From NCBI GenBank assembly GCA_963761615.1, contig CAVXGU010000003.1, forward strand, positions 682,001 through 746,000: a stretch of DNA of 64,000 bases, in the 5' to 3' direction. Both the position numbers and the translations under genes were made by a program. The notes beneath the pieces are model-generated. The model ran no database searches. It worked only from the letters and a program-made list of their open reading frames with translations, and was not told where the DNA came from. Of this stretch, positions 1-8,051 are shown one piece after another; the first letter of the stretch is position 1; each line of letters starts with the position of its first letter. The stretch comes from CAVXGU01 sp963761615. Its GTDB lineage: Bacteria; Acidobacteriota; Vicinamibacteria; Vicinamibacterales; CAVVIG01.

Positions 1-38
1 AGATGGGCGGGATGCTGCCTCCCGGGTTCAAGCTCTAA
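1..38 (+). CDS. YbaB/EbfC nucleoid protein, C-terminal end only
   Basis: Only the last codons are inside the window. In the frame ending at the TAA at 36-38 they read MGGMLPPGFKL, which resembles the Gly-Gly-x-x-x-Pro-Gly tail usual for YbaB/EbfC family DNA-binding proteins. The stop abuts the GTG of recR, and dnaX-ybaB-recR is a widespread gene order. The call rests on this short tail plus the neighbour. Confidence 0.6.
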   Translation, partial: MGGMLPPGFKL

Positions 39-632
39 GTGTCGCTTCCCGACCCTCTTCTGCACCTCATCGAGGAGCTCCAGCGGTTGCCCGGGATCGG
101 CCCCAAGGGCGCCCAGCGGCTCGCGTTCCACCTGCTGCGGACGCCGCGGGAGGACACCGAGCGGTTCGTGTCGGCGCTGCGCGACGTGAAGGAGCGCGTC
201 ACGTACTGTTCGGTGTGCAACAACATCACCGACGTCGATCCCTGCCGGTTCTGTGCGAGCTCCGACCGCGAGCGCGACGTGATCTGCGTCGTCGAGGAGC
301 CGCAGAACGTCGCAGCGATCGAGAGGACGCGCGACTTCAAGGGCACGTACCACGTGCTGATGGGCGCCCTGTCGCCGCTCCAGGGGGTCGGGCCGGACGA
401 GCTCAAGATCAAGGGGCTGCTCGCCCGGATCCAGGGCGGGGTGCGCGAGGTCATCCTCGCCACCAATCCGAATGTGGAGGGCGAGGCGACGGCGCTCTAC
501 CTGGCGCGGCTCCTCAAGCCGCTCGGCGTGAAGGTGACGCGCATCGCGATGGGTGTCCCGGTTGGCAGCGACCTCGAGTATGCCGACGAAGTGACGATGC
601 ACAAGGCGCTCGAAGGGCGGCGCGAGGTGTAG
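39..632 (+). CDS. recR: Recombination mediator RecR
   Basis: RecR acts with RecF and RecO to load RecA at single-stranded gaps during recombinational repair. The 197-residue product has the family length. It starts with a helix-hairpin-helix region (LIEELQRLPGIGPKGAQRLA), then a zinc finger with paired cysteines (CSVCNN and CRFC, around residues 58-75), then a Toprim domain beginning at VICVVEEP. The GTG start directly follows the stop of the upstream YbaB-like gene, so the two are probably cotranscribed. Confidence 0.95.
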   Translation: MSLPDPLLHLIEELQRLPGIGPKGAQRLAFHLLRTPREDTERFVSALRDVKERVTYCSVCNNITDVDPCRFCASSDRERDVICVVEEPQNVAAIERTRDFKGTYHVLMGALSPLQGVGPDELKIKGLLARIQGGVREVILATNPNVEGEATALYLARLLKPLGVKVTRIAMGVPVGSDLEYADEVTMHKALEGRREV

Positions 633-639
633 ACGGCCG

Positions 640-1236
640 ATGTTGCCGCAGGCCTATCAGCTGCCCGTCGCGATCGTGCTCATCCTGAGTGGGGCGCTCA
701 CCTGCTTCGCGGGGCTGCGGCTGTTCCGGATCATCCTCGGCATCTACGGGTTCATCGGCGGCGCGCTGGTGGCCAGCTCGATGATGGGCCCGAGTCACAC
801 GCTCGCCATGGTGGCGGCGGGCATCGTCGGGGGCATCGCGGGAGCGGTGATTCTGGTGCTGGCGTACTTCGTCGGCGTCGCGCTCATCGGCGCGGGTCTC
901 GGCGCGCTGGCCACCCACCTGGTGTGGCACCAGGTGGTGAGGGCCGAGCCTCCGGCGGTGGCCGTCATCGTCCTGGCGGCGGCCGGGGCGATCGCGGCGA
1001 TGTGGCTGCAGCGCTACGTGATCATCGTGGCGACGGCATTCGGCGGCGCGTGGACGGTGATCGTGGGGGCGGCGGCCGCGGCGGGCCTGCGCGGCGGCGG
1101 CGCCGGCGGTCGCGCCTGGATTCTGTATCCGATTACGCCCGAGCCGCCCCGGCTGTCGGTCGTCGTCGTGTGGGTCGCGCTCGGTCTCGCCGGCACCGCT
1201 TTCCAGATCGCCACGACGAGCAAGAAGCGGAGATGA
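640..1236 (+). CDS. DUF4203-type multi-pass membrane protein
   Basis: A 198-residue protein made almost entirely of hydrophobic, Gly/Ala-rich helices, about six or seven membrane segments, with a short basic tail (TSKKRR). The spacing of Gly-rich helices and the motif FAGLRLFRIILGIYGFIGG near the N-terminus match the DUF4203/TMEM198-like fold. Function in bacteria is not established. It begins 7 bases after recR and could share its transcript. Confidence 0.65.
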   Translation: MLPQAYQLPVAIVLILSGALTCFAGLRLFRIILGIYGFIGGALVASSMMGPSHTLAMVAAGIVGGIAGAVILVLAYFVGVALIGAGLGALATHLVWHQVVRAEPPAVAVIVLAAAGAIAAMWLQRYVIIVATAFGGAWTVIVGAAAAAGLRGGGAGGRAWILYPITPEPPRLSVVVVWVALGLAGTAFQIATTSKKRR

Positions 1237-1263
1237 GAGCAGGGGAACGTCGGGTCCATTTGA

Positions 1264-1293
1264 TTGACCCCGTTCGGCGCGATTGGCTACTAT
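1264..1293 (+). promoter_or_regulatory. Probable promoter of tRNA-Asn
   Basis: TTGACC at 1264-1269 and TACTAT at 1288-1293 are separated by 18 bases. Transcription would begin near 1300, about 30 bases before the mature tRNA 5' end. Inferred from matches to the sigma-70 consensus only. Confidence 0.45.
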
Positions 1294-1330
1294 TAGGGGT
1301 TCCGTTCGTTCGTCGTCGGCCCGCCTGTGT

Positions 1331-1405
1331 TCCTCAGTAGCTCAATGGCAGAGCATCCGGCTGTTAACCGGAGGGTTGCTGGTTCGAGTCCAGCCTGAGG
1401 AGCCA
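1331..1405 (+). tRNA. tRNA-Asn (GTT)
   Basis: The sequence folds as a full cloverleaf. The acceptor stem TCCTCAG (1331-1337) pairs with CTGAGGA (1395-1401), followed by discriminator G and an encoded CCA (1403-1405). The anticodon loop at 1361-1367 carries GTT (1363-1365), and the T arm has GGTTCGAGTCC. The anticodon GTT decodes AAC/AAU. No other tRNA lies nearby. Confidence 0.96.
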
Positions 1406-1516
1406 ATCTTTTCAACGCCCCCAAGTCCTCGCGTCGGTTTTTCTGCCCAAGTCCGTAGAATTCACCTTGCTGGCGGAAACCGTTCGTCGACCCGCGTTCT
1501 TCGAAAGGATTCGACT

Positions 1517-2158
1517 ATGCGTACCGTCGGAGCGATTGCGTCAACGTTGATGGTTCTCGTCTTCGGCGCAGTGGCGTTGATCGCAGTCACGCCGCAGGAC
1601 ACCGGACCGGACTGGCACATCTCGGCTACGCTCCTCGAAAGCTGCAGTTGCTCGATTTCATGCCCGTGCAACTTCGGCGGAAAGCCGAGCAGCAACCCCT
1701 GTCAGGGCAACCGGATGATCGTGATCAAGAAGGGGCACGTCGGCGACGTGGACCTTGCAGGCGCGTCGTTCCTGATTGCGTGGGACCTGAGCTCCTGGTC
1801 GAAGATCTATGTGAGCGACACGGTCGACGACCGCCAATTGAAGGCCCTGGAAACGACCGTGCTGCCGGCCGCCTGGGGTCAGTTCCGCCGCGGGGGCGTG
1901 CCGGTGACGAGGGCGCCACTGACCCTGCAGGTCACGGAGGAGCGCGTGCGGTTCTCGTCGCCCGAGTCCTCGGTCGACATGGAGGTGATGAAGGGGACGG
2001 GAGGACGGCCGGTCAAGGTGCTGAACCTGCCGAACCCGTACTTTCAGGACTACACCCAGTACCGCTCGACCGTCCACGAGCACACCGACGCCGAGCACAG
2101 CTTCTCGCATACGGGCACAAACGGCCTGACGTCCAGTTGGGAGGCCGGGAGCCGGTAG
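1517..2158 (+). CDS. DUF1326 domain protein, probably exported
   Basis: The chosen ATG follows GAAAGGA (1503-1509). The reading frame stays open upstream into the tRNA, which cannot be coding. The 213-residue product opens with a hydrophobic segment (residues about 5-24), consistent with a signal peptide or anchor. It continues with the hallmark DUF1326 cysteine cluster (SCSCSISCPCNF), a metal-binding-like element. The rest is a predicted beta-rich domain. Biochemical role is unknown for the family. It is monocistronic. Confidence 0.8.
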   Translation: MRTVGAIASTLMVLVFGAVALIAVTPQDTGPDWHISATLLESCSCSISCPCNFGGKPSSNPCQGNRMIVIKKGHVGDVDLAGASFLIAWDLSSWSKIYVSDTVDDRQLKALETTVLPAAWGQFRRGGVPVTRAPLTLQVTEERVRFSSPESSVDMEVMKGTGGRPVKVLNLPNPYFQDYTQYRSTVHEHTDAEHSFSHTGTNGLTSSWEAGSR

Positions 2159-2274
2159 CTCCGTCAATCGTCTATCGACAGCGTCTTGTGCGGAACCGCG
2201 CGCCGCACTAGCATCCACCGTCCGCTCCGGGCGCTCATGCCGACGCGCCTCGCGGCGGATCCAGGAGGAACGCC

Positions 2275-2562
2275 ATGTTCGCCGTGGTTCGCCATTACCA
2301 TTTCGACAAGAAGGACAGCGCCGAGATCGATCGACTGGTTCGCGAGGGGTTCGTGCCGCTCATCCGCAAGGCCAACGGGTTCGTCCGCTACTACTGGCTC
2401 GACACGGGAGACGGCGAGGGCGCTTCGTTCAGCGTCTTCAAGGACAAGGCCGGCGCCGACGAGTCCGTGCGACTCGCCGCGGAGTTCGTCCGCGACCACA
2501 TGGCCAAGTACGTCACGCAGAAGCCGGAAGTCGTCGAAGGGCCGATCAAAGCCCACGACTGA
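2275..2562 (+). CDS. Small dimeric alpha-beta barrel (ABM-like) protein
   Basis: A 95-residue protein starting at ATG after AGGAGGAA (2263-2270), a strong ribosome binding site. The pattern VVRHYHF...GFVPLIRKANGFVRYYWLDTG...SFSVFKDKAGADES is that of antibiotic-biosynthesis-monooxygenase-like or stress-responsive alpha-beta barrel proteins, in which a helix is followed by a conserved aromatic strand. No catalytic residue can be assigned. It may be a small oxygenase or ligand-binding protein. Confidence 0.65.
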   Translation: MFAVVRHYHFDKKDSAEIDRLVREGFVPLIRKANGFVRYYWLDTGDGEGASFSVFKDKAGADESVRLAAEFVRDHMAKYVTQKPEVVEGPIKAHD

Positions 2563-2587
2563 CGCGGCGTCGAGCCGACGCCGCGTC
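2561..2587. terminator. Perfect 12-bp hairpin between convergent genes
   Basis: GACGCGGCGTCG (2561-2572) and CGACGCCGCGTC (2576-2587) pair perfectly around a 3-base loop. It begins in the stop codon of the ABM-like gene and faces the convergent amine oxidase gene. No T-run follows, so it may end transcription in a Rho-dependent way or only protect 3' ends. Confidence 0.4.
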
Positions 2588-2674
2588 GAGGGGCGCGCCC
2601 GGACCGAGCGTCCACGAGGCTCCCGGCGGGCCGTTCCCGCCCGTCGCCTCGTGACGCTCCTCTCGGGTCGAGTG

Positions 2675-4219
2675 TTACGCGGCGCGCATCGCGCGCTCGT
2701 GGATCGTCTTGAGCGCCTGCCAGCCTGCCGACACGGCGCATTCCTGCCAGGATGGATCGCCCAACGGACCGGTGACGGCCGAGCCGATCAGCAGCCGATT
2801 TTCGAGCTTCGACAGCTGGGCCCGTCGAGCTTCGCCGCCGCCGCCCGCGTAGCCGCCCTCGCTGTACTTCACGCGGCGCCACCAGACCCCGTACGCGCTC
2901 TGGAACTCCTGGCGCAGTTGCGGGTGCACCTTGCTCGCGTTCGACATCACGTGCTCGACGCGCGCGGCGATCGGTTGATCGATCAGGTTGCCGATGCCGC
3001 GGTTGATGTAGAGCCCGAGCAGGACGCCCGTCTTCGTGAAGTAGTCGTTCGACGGATACGAGAAGCTGCCGAGGGGCAGGTCCGAGTAGAGGTGGCCGCC
3101 GAAGATCTGGTCGTCTTCCTCCCAGAACCGGCGCTTCATCGCGAGGCCCATCTTCGCGCTGTCGCTGTGGCTCACCGCGCGCACGGCGGCCATCATCTCG
3201 GGCGAGAAGTTCACATCGAGCTTCGCGATGATCGTCATCGGCAGGCAGAGCACGCAGTAGTCCGCGTCCAGCTGGACCTTCTTCCCGTTCTTCGTGTCGA
3301 GATACACTACCTTGACGCCGTTCTCGTCCTGGTGCACCGACTGCACTTCCGCGTTGAAGGTGAGGCGCGACGGATCGAGCGCGCGCTGGAAGCCCTTCGG
3401 GAACTGGTCCATGCCGCCGACGGGCTGGAACATCGTGAGGGCGGTCGTGCCCTCCTTCGAGGGGATGGACCGGACCCCGCGCGTGAACGCCGGCTGCAGG
3501 ATCTGCGGCAGCGTATACGGTTCGCCGCCGCCGCGGAGCTCGAACGCCTTGTACAGGTGGTCGGTTCGATCGAGGTACCCGTCCTGCACGAGGAAGTCGA
3601 CGAGCCGCTTCTGGTCGTCCGCCGACATCGCGAGGTCGAGCTGGTGTTGATCGATCGCCTTCACGATCAGCTCGTTGACGCGGCCGGCAAGGTCGGCCGT
3701 GATCTCCCGCTTGGGGATGCGCTTGTTCGCCAGCGGGCCGGCGGCGTCGCCTTCGTAGTAGAAGAGGTTGTTCTCGGCGTCGTTCGCGAATGCCTCGACC
3801 CGGACGCCGAGCTCGCGGCAGTAGTTCAGCACGCCGGTGTGCACGTACGGGAGCCGCCACGGCCCCACGTTCACGTACAGGCCGTCGTCGAACGCGCAGG
3901 TCTGCGTCTCCCCCCCGTTGCCGAGCTCGGTATGCGTCGTGCCGCGCCTGACGGACCAGTTCAGACCCCCGACGCGATCGCGCGCCTCGAGGATGTGGAA
4001 GTCGTACCCCAGCTTGCCCAGCTCGTAGCCGAGGACGAGGCCCGAGTCGCCGGCGCCGAGGACGAGCACCTTGCGCCGCTCCGGGCGTCCGGAGAGTTGC
4101 GGGCGTGGGCCGGCCTGCCCGGCCATGAGGTCCCAGGACTGCAGGGCGGCCAGGACCATGGATGTGCCGCCGACCATTCCGAGCCGTTCGAGGAAGGTGC
4201 GTCGAGTAAGGAAATTCAT
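2675..4219 (-). CDS. Tat-exported FAD-dependent amine oxidase family protein
   Basis: The start at 4219 places a twin-arginine signal (LTRRTFLERLG, then a hydrophobic stretch) at the N-terminus. The longer upstream frame has no membrane or domain content. The 514-residue protein has the FAD dinucleotide site VLVLGAGDSG (residues 51-60), an acidic strand end ILEARDRVGG, a GP-aromatic-R substrate motif, and the C-terminal flavin motif region ending in an SAGWQA helix. These are features of flavin-containing amine oxidases. The substrate is unknown. It is likely folded with FAD in the cytoplasm and exported. Confidence 0.82.
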   Translation of the reverse strand: MNFLTRRTFLERLGMVGGTSMVLAALQSWDLMAGQAGPRPQLSGRPERRKVLVLGAGDSGLVLGYELGKLGYDFHILEARDRVGGLNWSVRRGTTHTELGNGGETQTCAFDDGLYVNVGPWRLPYVHTGVLNYCRELGVRVEAFANDAENNLFYYEGDAAGPLANKRIPKREITADLAGRVNELIVKAIDQHQLDLAMSADDQKRLVDFLVQDGYLDRTDHLYKAFELRGGGEPYTLPQILQPAFTRGVRSIPSKEGTTALTMFQPVGGMDQFPKGFQRALDPSRLTFNAEVQSVHQDENGVKVVYLDTKNGKKVQLDADYCVLCLPMTIIAKLDVNFSPEMMAAVRAVSHSDSAKMGLAMKRRFWEEDDQIFGGHLYSDLPLGSFSYPSNDYFTKTGVLLGLYINRGIGNLIDQPIAARVEHVMSNASKVHPQLRQEFQSAYGVWWRRVKYSEGGYAGGGGEARRAQLSKLENRLLIGSAVTGPLGDPSWQECAVSAGWQALKTIHERAMRAA

Positions 4220-4334
4220 GTGCGCATTGTAGCCGCCCGAACCGCGCGGTGCCAACCTCCGCCGCCCGGTCGAGGGGCCGGCCGCGTGTGCCAGGAAGAC
4301 GGCCGTTTCCCCTGTCGCGAGCCCCGAATCCGCT

Positions 4335-5909
4335 TCACTTCGGCTCGCAGGCCTTCGTCGAGTCCTGCACCCACGCCGCACAGTTGGTGAGGTCGAGGCG
4401 GGGGGGGCGCGGTTCGGCCGGCCGCTCCAGGTCGCTCAACGGAAGCGTGTTGACCTCATCTATGACCTTCGCATACGCGCGAGTGGCGGCCTCGAGGCCC
4501 GACCACGCGACGCCGTCGGGCGTGTCGCCCGTCGTGTGCATGTACATGAAGTCGTTGGACTGGGCGACGACGCCTGGGAGGAATCCCACGAACGGACCGA
4601 TGTCGCCGCTGGGCGGATTCCGGCTGGGCTGCGCCCAGACGGGCACGCCGAACTCCCGAAACGCGTCGACGGCAATCTTCGTCAGCTGAGGCCTCGACGA
4701 GCCGCCGGCGTACCACTCCAGAGGGATGGTGGCGTCCGTCCAGCCGCTCGTCGCGCCGTGCGTGAGCCCCTCGGCCGGATGTTCCGCGTTGATCATCAGC
4801 GCGGTCTTGGCAAAGAACTTCTCCCGATTGGCGGCCAGCCACTCCCTGCCAAAGCCGCCGTTTGGCACGGCGTGGTGCCCGTCCGTGCCGATGAACACCA
4901 TCGTCCGCCGCCGCTGGCTCTGGGGCACCTTGGCGAAGTATTCGGCCAGCCCGAGCATCGTCGCGACGCCGCTGGCATTGTCACCCGCCGCGTCGAACCA
5001 GCCGTCGCGATGGGCGATGACGTAGATCGTCTCGTCGGTGGCGCCCGGCAGCGTCCCCCAGACCAGGAACGACTGCTCGCCGGACTCCCAGGTGGCGCTC
5101 ATCCGGATCCTGACGTGCGGCGGACGTCCGGCGGGTGCCTTCGCAATCAGGTCGCGAATCGTGACGCCGTCCCTGGTGCCGAGATTGAAGGTGGGAACGG
5201 TCGTGTTGGCGGCATACGACAGCGTGTTGAAGTTCCCGCCGCGGGAATCGGAGCCGAAGATCGCGGCCGCGCCATGATCCTCGGCCCGCTTCAGCACGTC
5301 CGCCGGCCCGATGGTGTACCCGATCGCCGAGCGCACGAAGAACACGGCCTTCCCACGAACGTCCCGTCCCGCAAAGTCCGCGTCGCTCCCCAGCCCGACG
5401 TACACCGCGGGCACATCCAGGAGCTTGCCGTCGGTCGAGGGGGCGCCGTACGGCGGCTGGGCCGACGCGAGCGGAATCGCGTCTCCTCCCGCGCTGGCCG
5501 TCACCTCCCACGACACGGGCGCCCACTGCGGCAGGAACAGCGCGACGTCCTGGACGTGGGCGTCGCTCAGTCCGATCTCCCGGTACTTCTGCAGGAGCCA
5601 CTGCGCGTCCTCGGCATCGCCCGACGTGCCGGCGATGCGTCCCCAGTACTGCGGGTGCCCCTGGTCGCGATATCGCTCCGCGATCTCCGCCTGCTCCTTG
5701 ACGTACTGCCAGATCTGTTTGCCGTCGATCGTGCCGTAGGCCTGGTCGCCGGCGGGCAGGGGCCACCCGACGTACCCCCCGGGCACGGCGGACGAAGAAG
5801 CCGCCCGTGACGTGTCGTGAGCCGGCGCGGGCGGCTGCCTGGAGCAGCCGTAATGCATGAGCACGCCGCCGAGTACCGCTGCCACGGACACGGTAGTGAC
5901 TCTCCGCAT
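4335..5909 (-). CDS. M28 family metallopeptidase-like exported protein
   Basis: The ATG at 5909 is preceded by AGGAGG at optimal distance. The N-terminus is hydrophobic and ends at YGC (Cys22), a non-canonical lipobox. A PA-like insert (about residues 160-260) precedes the M28 catalytic domain. The family residues H300 and D302 (AHRDGW) and D310 (GDNASG) are present, as is the late His (MYMHTTGDTPD). The usual Glu-Glu pair after the next strand is replaced by TDGHH (residues 342-346), and the following Asp by Glu (NAEHP). It may be a variant peptidase, or may have lost activity. Confidence 0.8.
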   Translation of the reverse strand: MRRVTTVSVAAVLGGVLMHYGCSRQPPAPAHDTSRAASSSAVPGGYVGWPLPAGDQAYGTIDGKQIWQYVKEQAEIAERYRDQGHPQYWGRIAGTSGDAEDAQWLLQKYREIGLSDAHVQDVALFLPQWAPVSWEVTASAGGDAIPLASAQPPYGAPSTDGKLLDVPAVYVGLGSDADFAGRDVRGKAVFFVRSAIGYTIGPADVLKRAEDHGAAAIFGSDSRGGNFNTLSYAANTTVPTFNLGTRDGVTIRDLIAKAPAGRPPHVRIRMSATWESGEQSFLVWGTLPGATDETIYVIAHRDGWFDAAGDNASGVATMLGLAEYFAKVPQSQRRRTMVFIGTDGHHAVPNGGFGREWLAANREKFFAKTALMINAEHPAEGLTHGATSGWTDATIPLEWYAGGSSRPQLTKIAVDAFREFGVPVWAQPSRNPPSGDIGPFVGFLPGVVAQSNDFMYMHTTGDTPDGVAWSGLEAATRAYAKVIDEVNTLPLSDLERPAEPRPPRLDLTNCAAWVQDSTKACEPK

Positions 5910-6019
5910 GCTCGACCTCCTGGAGATCCCGGGGCCGCACGAGACCTGCTGGTGCGCCTGTCGGCGGTTCCGAAACCGCGGGATGCGGCCGCACGCTCCG
6001 GGCCGCGGTGACCGGACGT

Positions 6020-7363
6020 TCAGCGAAAGAGCAGCTCCTCCGAGATGATTCGATCCAGCGGCACGCCCCGCTCGTGGAACTGGCGCGTCATGTCGGCGAC
6101 GAACTCCGGACGGCCGCAGAGCATGACGGCGTAGTTGTCGAGCGGGGCGACGTCCGCCATCACCTGTTCGGCCGTCAGGCGCTTCCGCGTGGCCGTCTCC
6201 CACAGTTCGTAGTCGATGAAGGAGTCGGCCTTCAGATAGCTCGACCGGATCTCGGCGTCGTACGGCGCGTGCTCCCGGTCGTGGACCACGTAGTAGAGCC
6301 AGATGCGCCGGAAGTCGCGGTTGGTCTCCTCGAAGGCCAGCATGCTGAGGAAGGGCGTGATGCCGATGCCCGATCCGATGAACACCAGACGCCGGTACTG
6401 TGCGAAGCGGTGCGGCGTGAAGCCGCCGAACGGACCGTAGACGTCGATCGGCCGGCCGGGCTCGAGCGTCGTCAGGCTGCGCGTGAAGTCGCCGACCATC
6501 TTGATCGAGACGCGCAGGTCGCGGTCGACGGGCGTCGAGGCGATGGAGAAGGGGTGCAGCTCCTCCGAGAAGCGGCCGTGGCCCGGCACCCGGATGAACA
6601 CGAAGGTCCCCGGCTCGTACATCATCCGCTTGGTCACCGGACGCATGACGAGATCGACGGTCTGATCGGCGCGGGCGGTGAGCGTCTCCAGCCGATAGTC
6701 GTAGCGGCTGCCGAAGCGCTTGAACAGGAAGACCCGGTACAGCAGCGCCCCGGCGCTCGCCAGCATGAGGAGGATCATCCACGTGCGCAGGGGCTCGAAC
6801 CCGCGAGGCGTGCCCGACTCGAAGATCGTGAAGTTGACGGCGGCGACGAGGAACAGGACCGTCATCGGCCGGTGGAGCGTGAGCCAGCGTTCGTGGCTCC
6901 ACCGCCGGCTGAACGCGACGCCCGCCAGCACGAGCAGCAGCAGCGTGGCGAGAATGTCGAGCGTCCGCGCCCCTGGCGCGAAGGGCACCAGGACGCTGGC
7001 GACGGGGAAGCCGGCGCGGACGGCCTCCCCGGTCACCAGCGTGACGTGCGCCGCCGTGAACAGCACCGCCGCGGGGCCGATGATCCGGTGGAAGCGGGTG
7101 GCGCGGTCGAATCCGCCGAAGACCGGCTCGAGGGCGCGACTGCGCCCCACGGCGATGATCGCCACCGAGAAGAGCGTGAACGCCCAGAGTCCGAACAGCT
7201 GAACCGCCCCGCGCAGGGGCCACAGGCCGTCGGCCGCCACCCCCATCCCCTTCGCGATCAGCCACAACGTCGTGGTGATCGCGAGCGCGGCGGTCGTGGC
7301 CGCCCAGCTGGATCGAGCGGCCGCCGCGAAGGTCTCGCGGCTCCACAGGAGGAGCCTGTTCAT
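6020..7363 (-). CDS. Ferric reductase-like transmembrane flavocytochrome
   Basis: A 447-residue protein with about six membrane helices and a C-terminal ferredoxin-reductase-type domain. Seen are the FAD motif HPFSIAS (residues 270-276), a nicotinamide site FIGSGIGITPFLSML and a terminal CGRPEF. Heme ligands H92 and H106 (13 apart) and H164 fit the NOX/ferric reductase pattern, but the position expected for the fourth His is N177. Electrons would pass from NAD(P)H through FAD to heme and to an acceptor across the membrane. Its ATG overlaps the stop of the upstream DUF1059-STAS gene by 4 bases, so they form an operon. Confidence 0.82.
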   Translation of the reverse strand: MNRLLLWSRETFAAAARSSWAATTAALAITTTLWLIAKGMGVAADGLWPLRGAVQLFGLWAFTLFSVAIIAVGRSRALEPVFGGFDRATRFHRIIGPAAVLFTAAHVTLVTGEAVRAGFPVASVLVPFAPGARTLDILATLLLLVLAGVAFSRRWSHERWLTLHRPMTVLFLVAAVNFTIFESGTPRGFEPLRTWMILLMLASAGALLYRVFLFKRFGSRYDYRLETLTARADQTVDLVMRPVTKRMMYEPGTFVFIRVPGHGRFSEELHPFSIASTPVDRDLRVSIKMVGDFTRSLTTLEPGRPIDVYGPFGGFTPHRFAQYRRLVFIGSGIGITPFLSMLAFEETNRDFRRIWLYYVVHDREHAPYDAEIRSSYLKADSFIDYELWETATRKRLTAEQVMADVAPLDNYAVMLCGRPEFVADMTRQFHERGVPLDRIISEELLFR

Positions 7364-7947
7364 CGGCCGGGGGAGAGACGGTCAAGCGCGTCGGCCGGTG
7401 TCGGCGCGATGGCGAACAGCCCGGTGAACCCGGAGATGTCCAGGATGTCCTGAACCCGCGGGGGCACCGCGGCGAGGACGAGGCCGCCGCCGAGCGCCTT
7501 CACCCGCTTGAGAAGCACGAGGAGGCTGCGCAGGCCGGCGCTGCTCACGTAGCTCACGTGGGCCAGGTCCAGCACGACCTGCGCGCCCTCGGCCGTGACG
7601 GCCTGCTCGATCCGGACGTCGAACGTCCCGGCTGTCGTGCTGTCCAACCTGCCGGCCGCGTGCACGACCTGGATCGTGCCGGCCAGCTCGGTCGTCACGT
7701 TCAGGGCCTGGGCCGGCGGCGTCATCCCGCCGTCCGCCTGGGCGATGCCACGGGACTCCGGCTCTTCCACGGTCTTCACGCCGCGATGCAGCGTCTGATA
7801 CAGCTCGGGACCGAGCCCCTTCATGCTGTGGTGCTCCGCACCGTGGTCGGCGGATCGCTGCATCACTTCTTCGAGCGTCGCGCCACGGGCCTGGAAATCG
7901 CAGTCCAGACCCAGGTCGCGGCAGCTCAGCACGTACACCTTCGCCAT
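7360..7947 (-). CDS. DUF1059-STAS domain fusion protein
   Basis: The first 60 residues (YVLSCRDLGLDCDF...) match the small DUF1059 family. The C-terminal 110 residues form a STAS domain, with the phosphoacceptor-region pattern VSYVSSAGLRSLL, as in SpoIIAA-like anti-sigma-factor antagonists. A Pro-rich linker joins them. STAS antagonists are controlled by serine phosphorylation by partner-switching kinases, and SSAG contains the expected serine. No kinase is adjacent. The gene reads directly into the flavocytochrome gene, suggesting regulation of that enzyme or a shared stress signal. Confidence 0.8.
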   Translation of the reverse strand: MAKVYVLSCRDLGLDCDFQARGATLEEVMQRSADHGAEHHSMKGLGPELYQTLHRGVKTVEEPESRGIAQADGGMTPPAQALNVTTELAGTIQVVHAAGRLDSTTAGTFDVRIEQAVTAEGAQVVLDLAHVSYVSSAGLRSLLVLLKRVKALGGGLVLAAVPPRVQDILDISGFTGLFAIAPTPADALDRLSPGR

Positions 7948-7982
7948 GCGGACTCCCTCGTGCGCAGACTTGCCAACCGCGA

Positions 7983-7988
7983 ATTATA
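7983..7988 (-). promoter_or_regulatory. -10 element of the DUF1059-STAS/flavocytochrome operon
   Basis: A perfect TATAAT on the - strand in otherwise GC-rich sequence. Transcription would start near 7976 and give a leader of about 29 bases carrying GAGGGAG as ribosome binding site. No good -35 is visible. Confidence 0.5.
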
Positions 7989-8032
7989 TCGGCGAGACGG
8001 ACGCTTGCAGACGATCGTGTCGCGGGCCGGTC

Positions 8033-8038
8033 TATACT
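8033..8038 (+). promoter_or_regulatory. -10 element of the nitronate monooxygenase gene
   Basis: TATACT on the + strand lies 13 bases before the ATG at 8052, so the transcript would have a leader of about 7 bases and no Shine-Dalgarno site. No convincing -35 is seen. Confidence 0.45.
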
Positions 8039-8051
8039 GCCGGCGTCTCCG

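Noticed and set aside
1283..1516. Upstream extension of the DUF1326 frame through the tRNA-Asn gene
   Set aside because: It would translate a tRNA. A good ribosome binding site and signal peptide support the ATG at 1517 instead.
2391..3860. Long open frames antisense or out of frame to the amine oxidase, M28, Lon and GGDEF-EAL genes
   Set aside because: They are low-complexity Arg/Ala/Gly/Pro-rich translations typical of GC-rich shadow frames and have no domain motifs.
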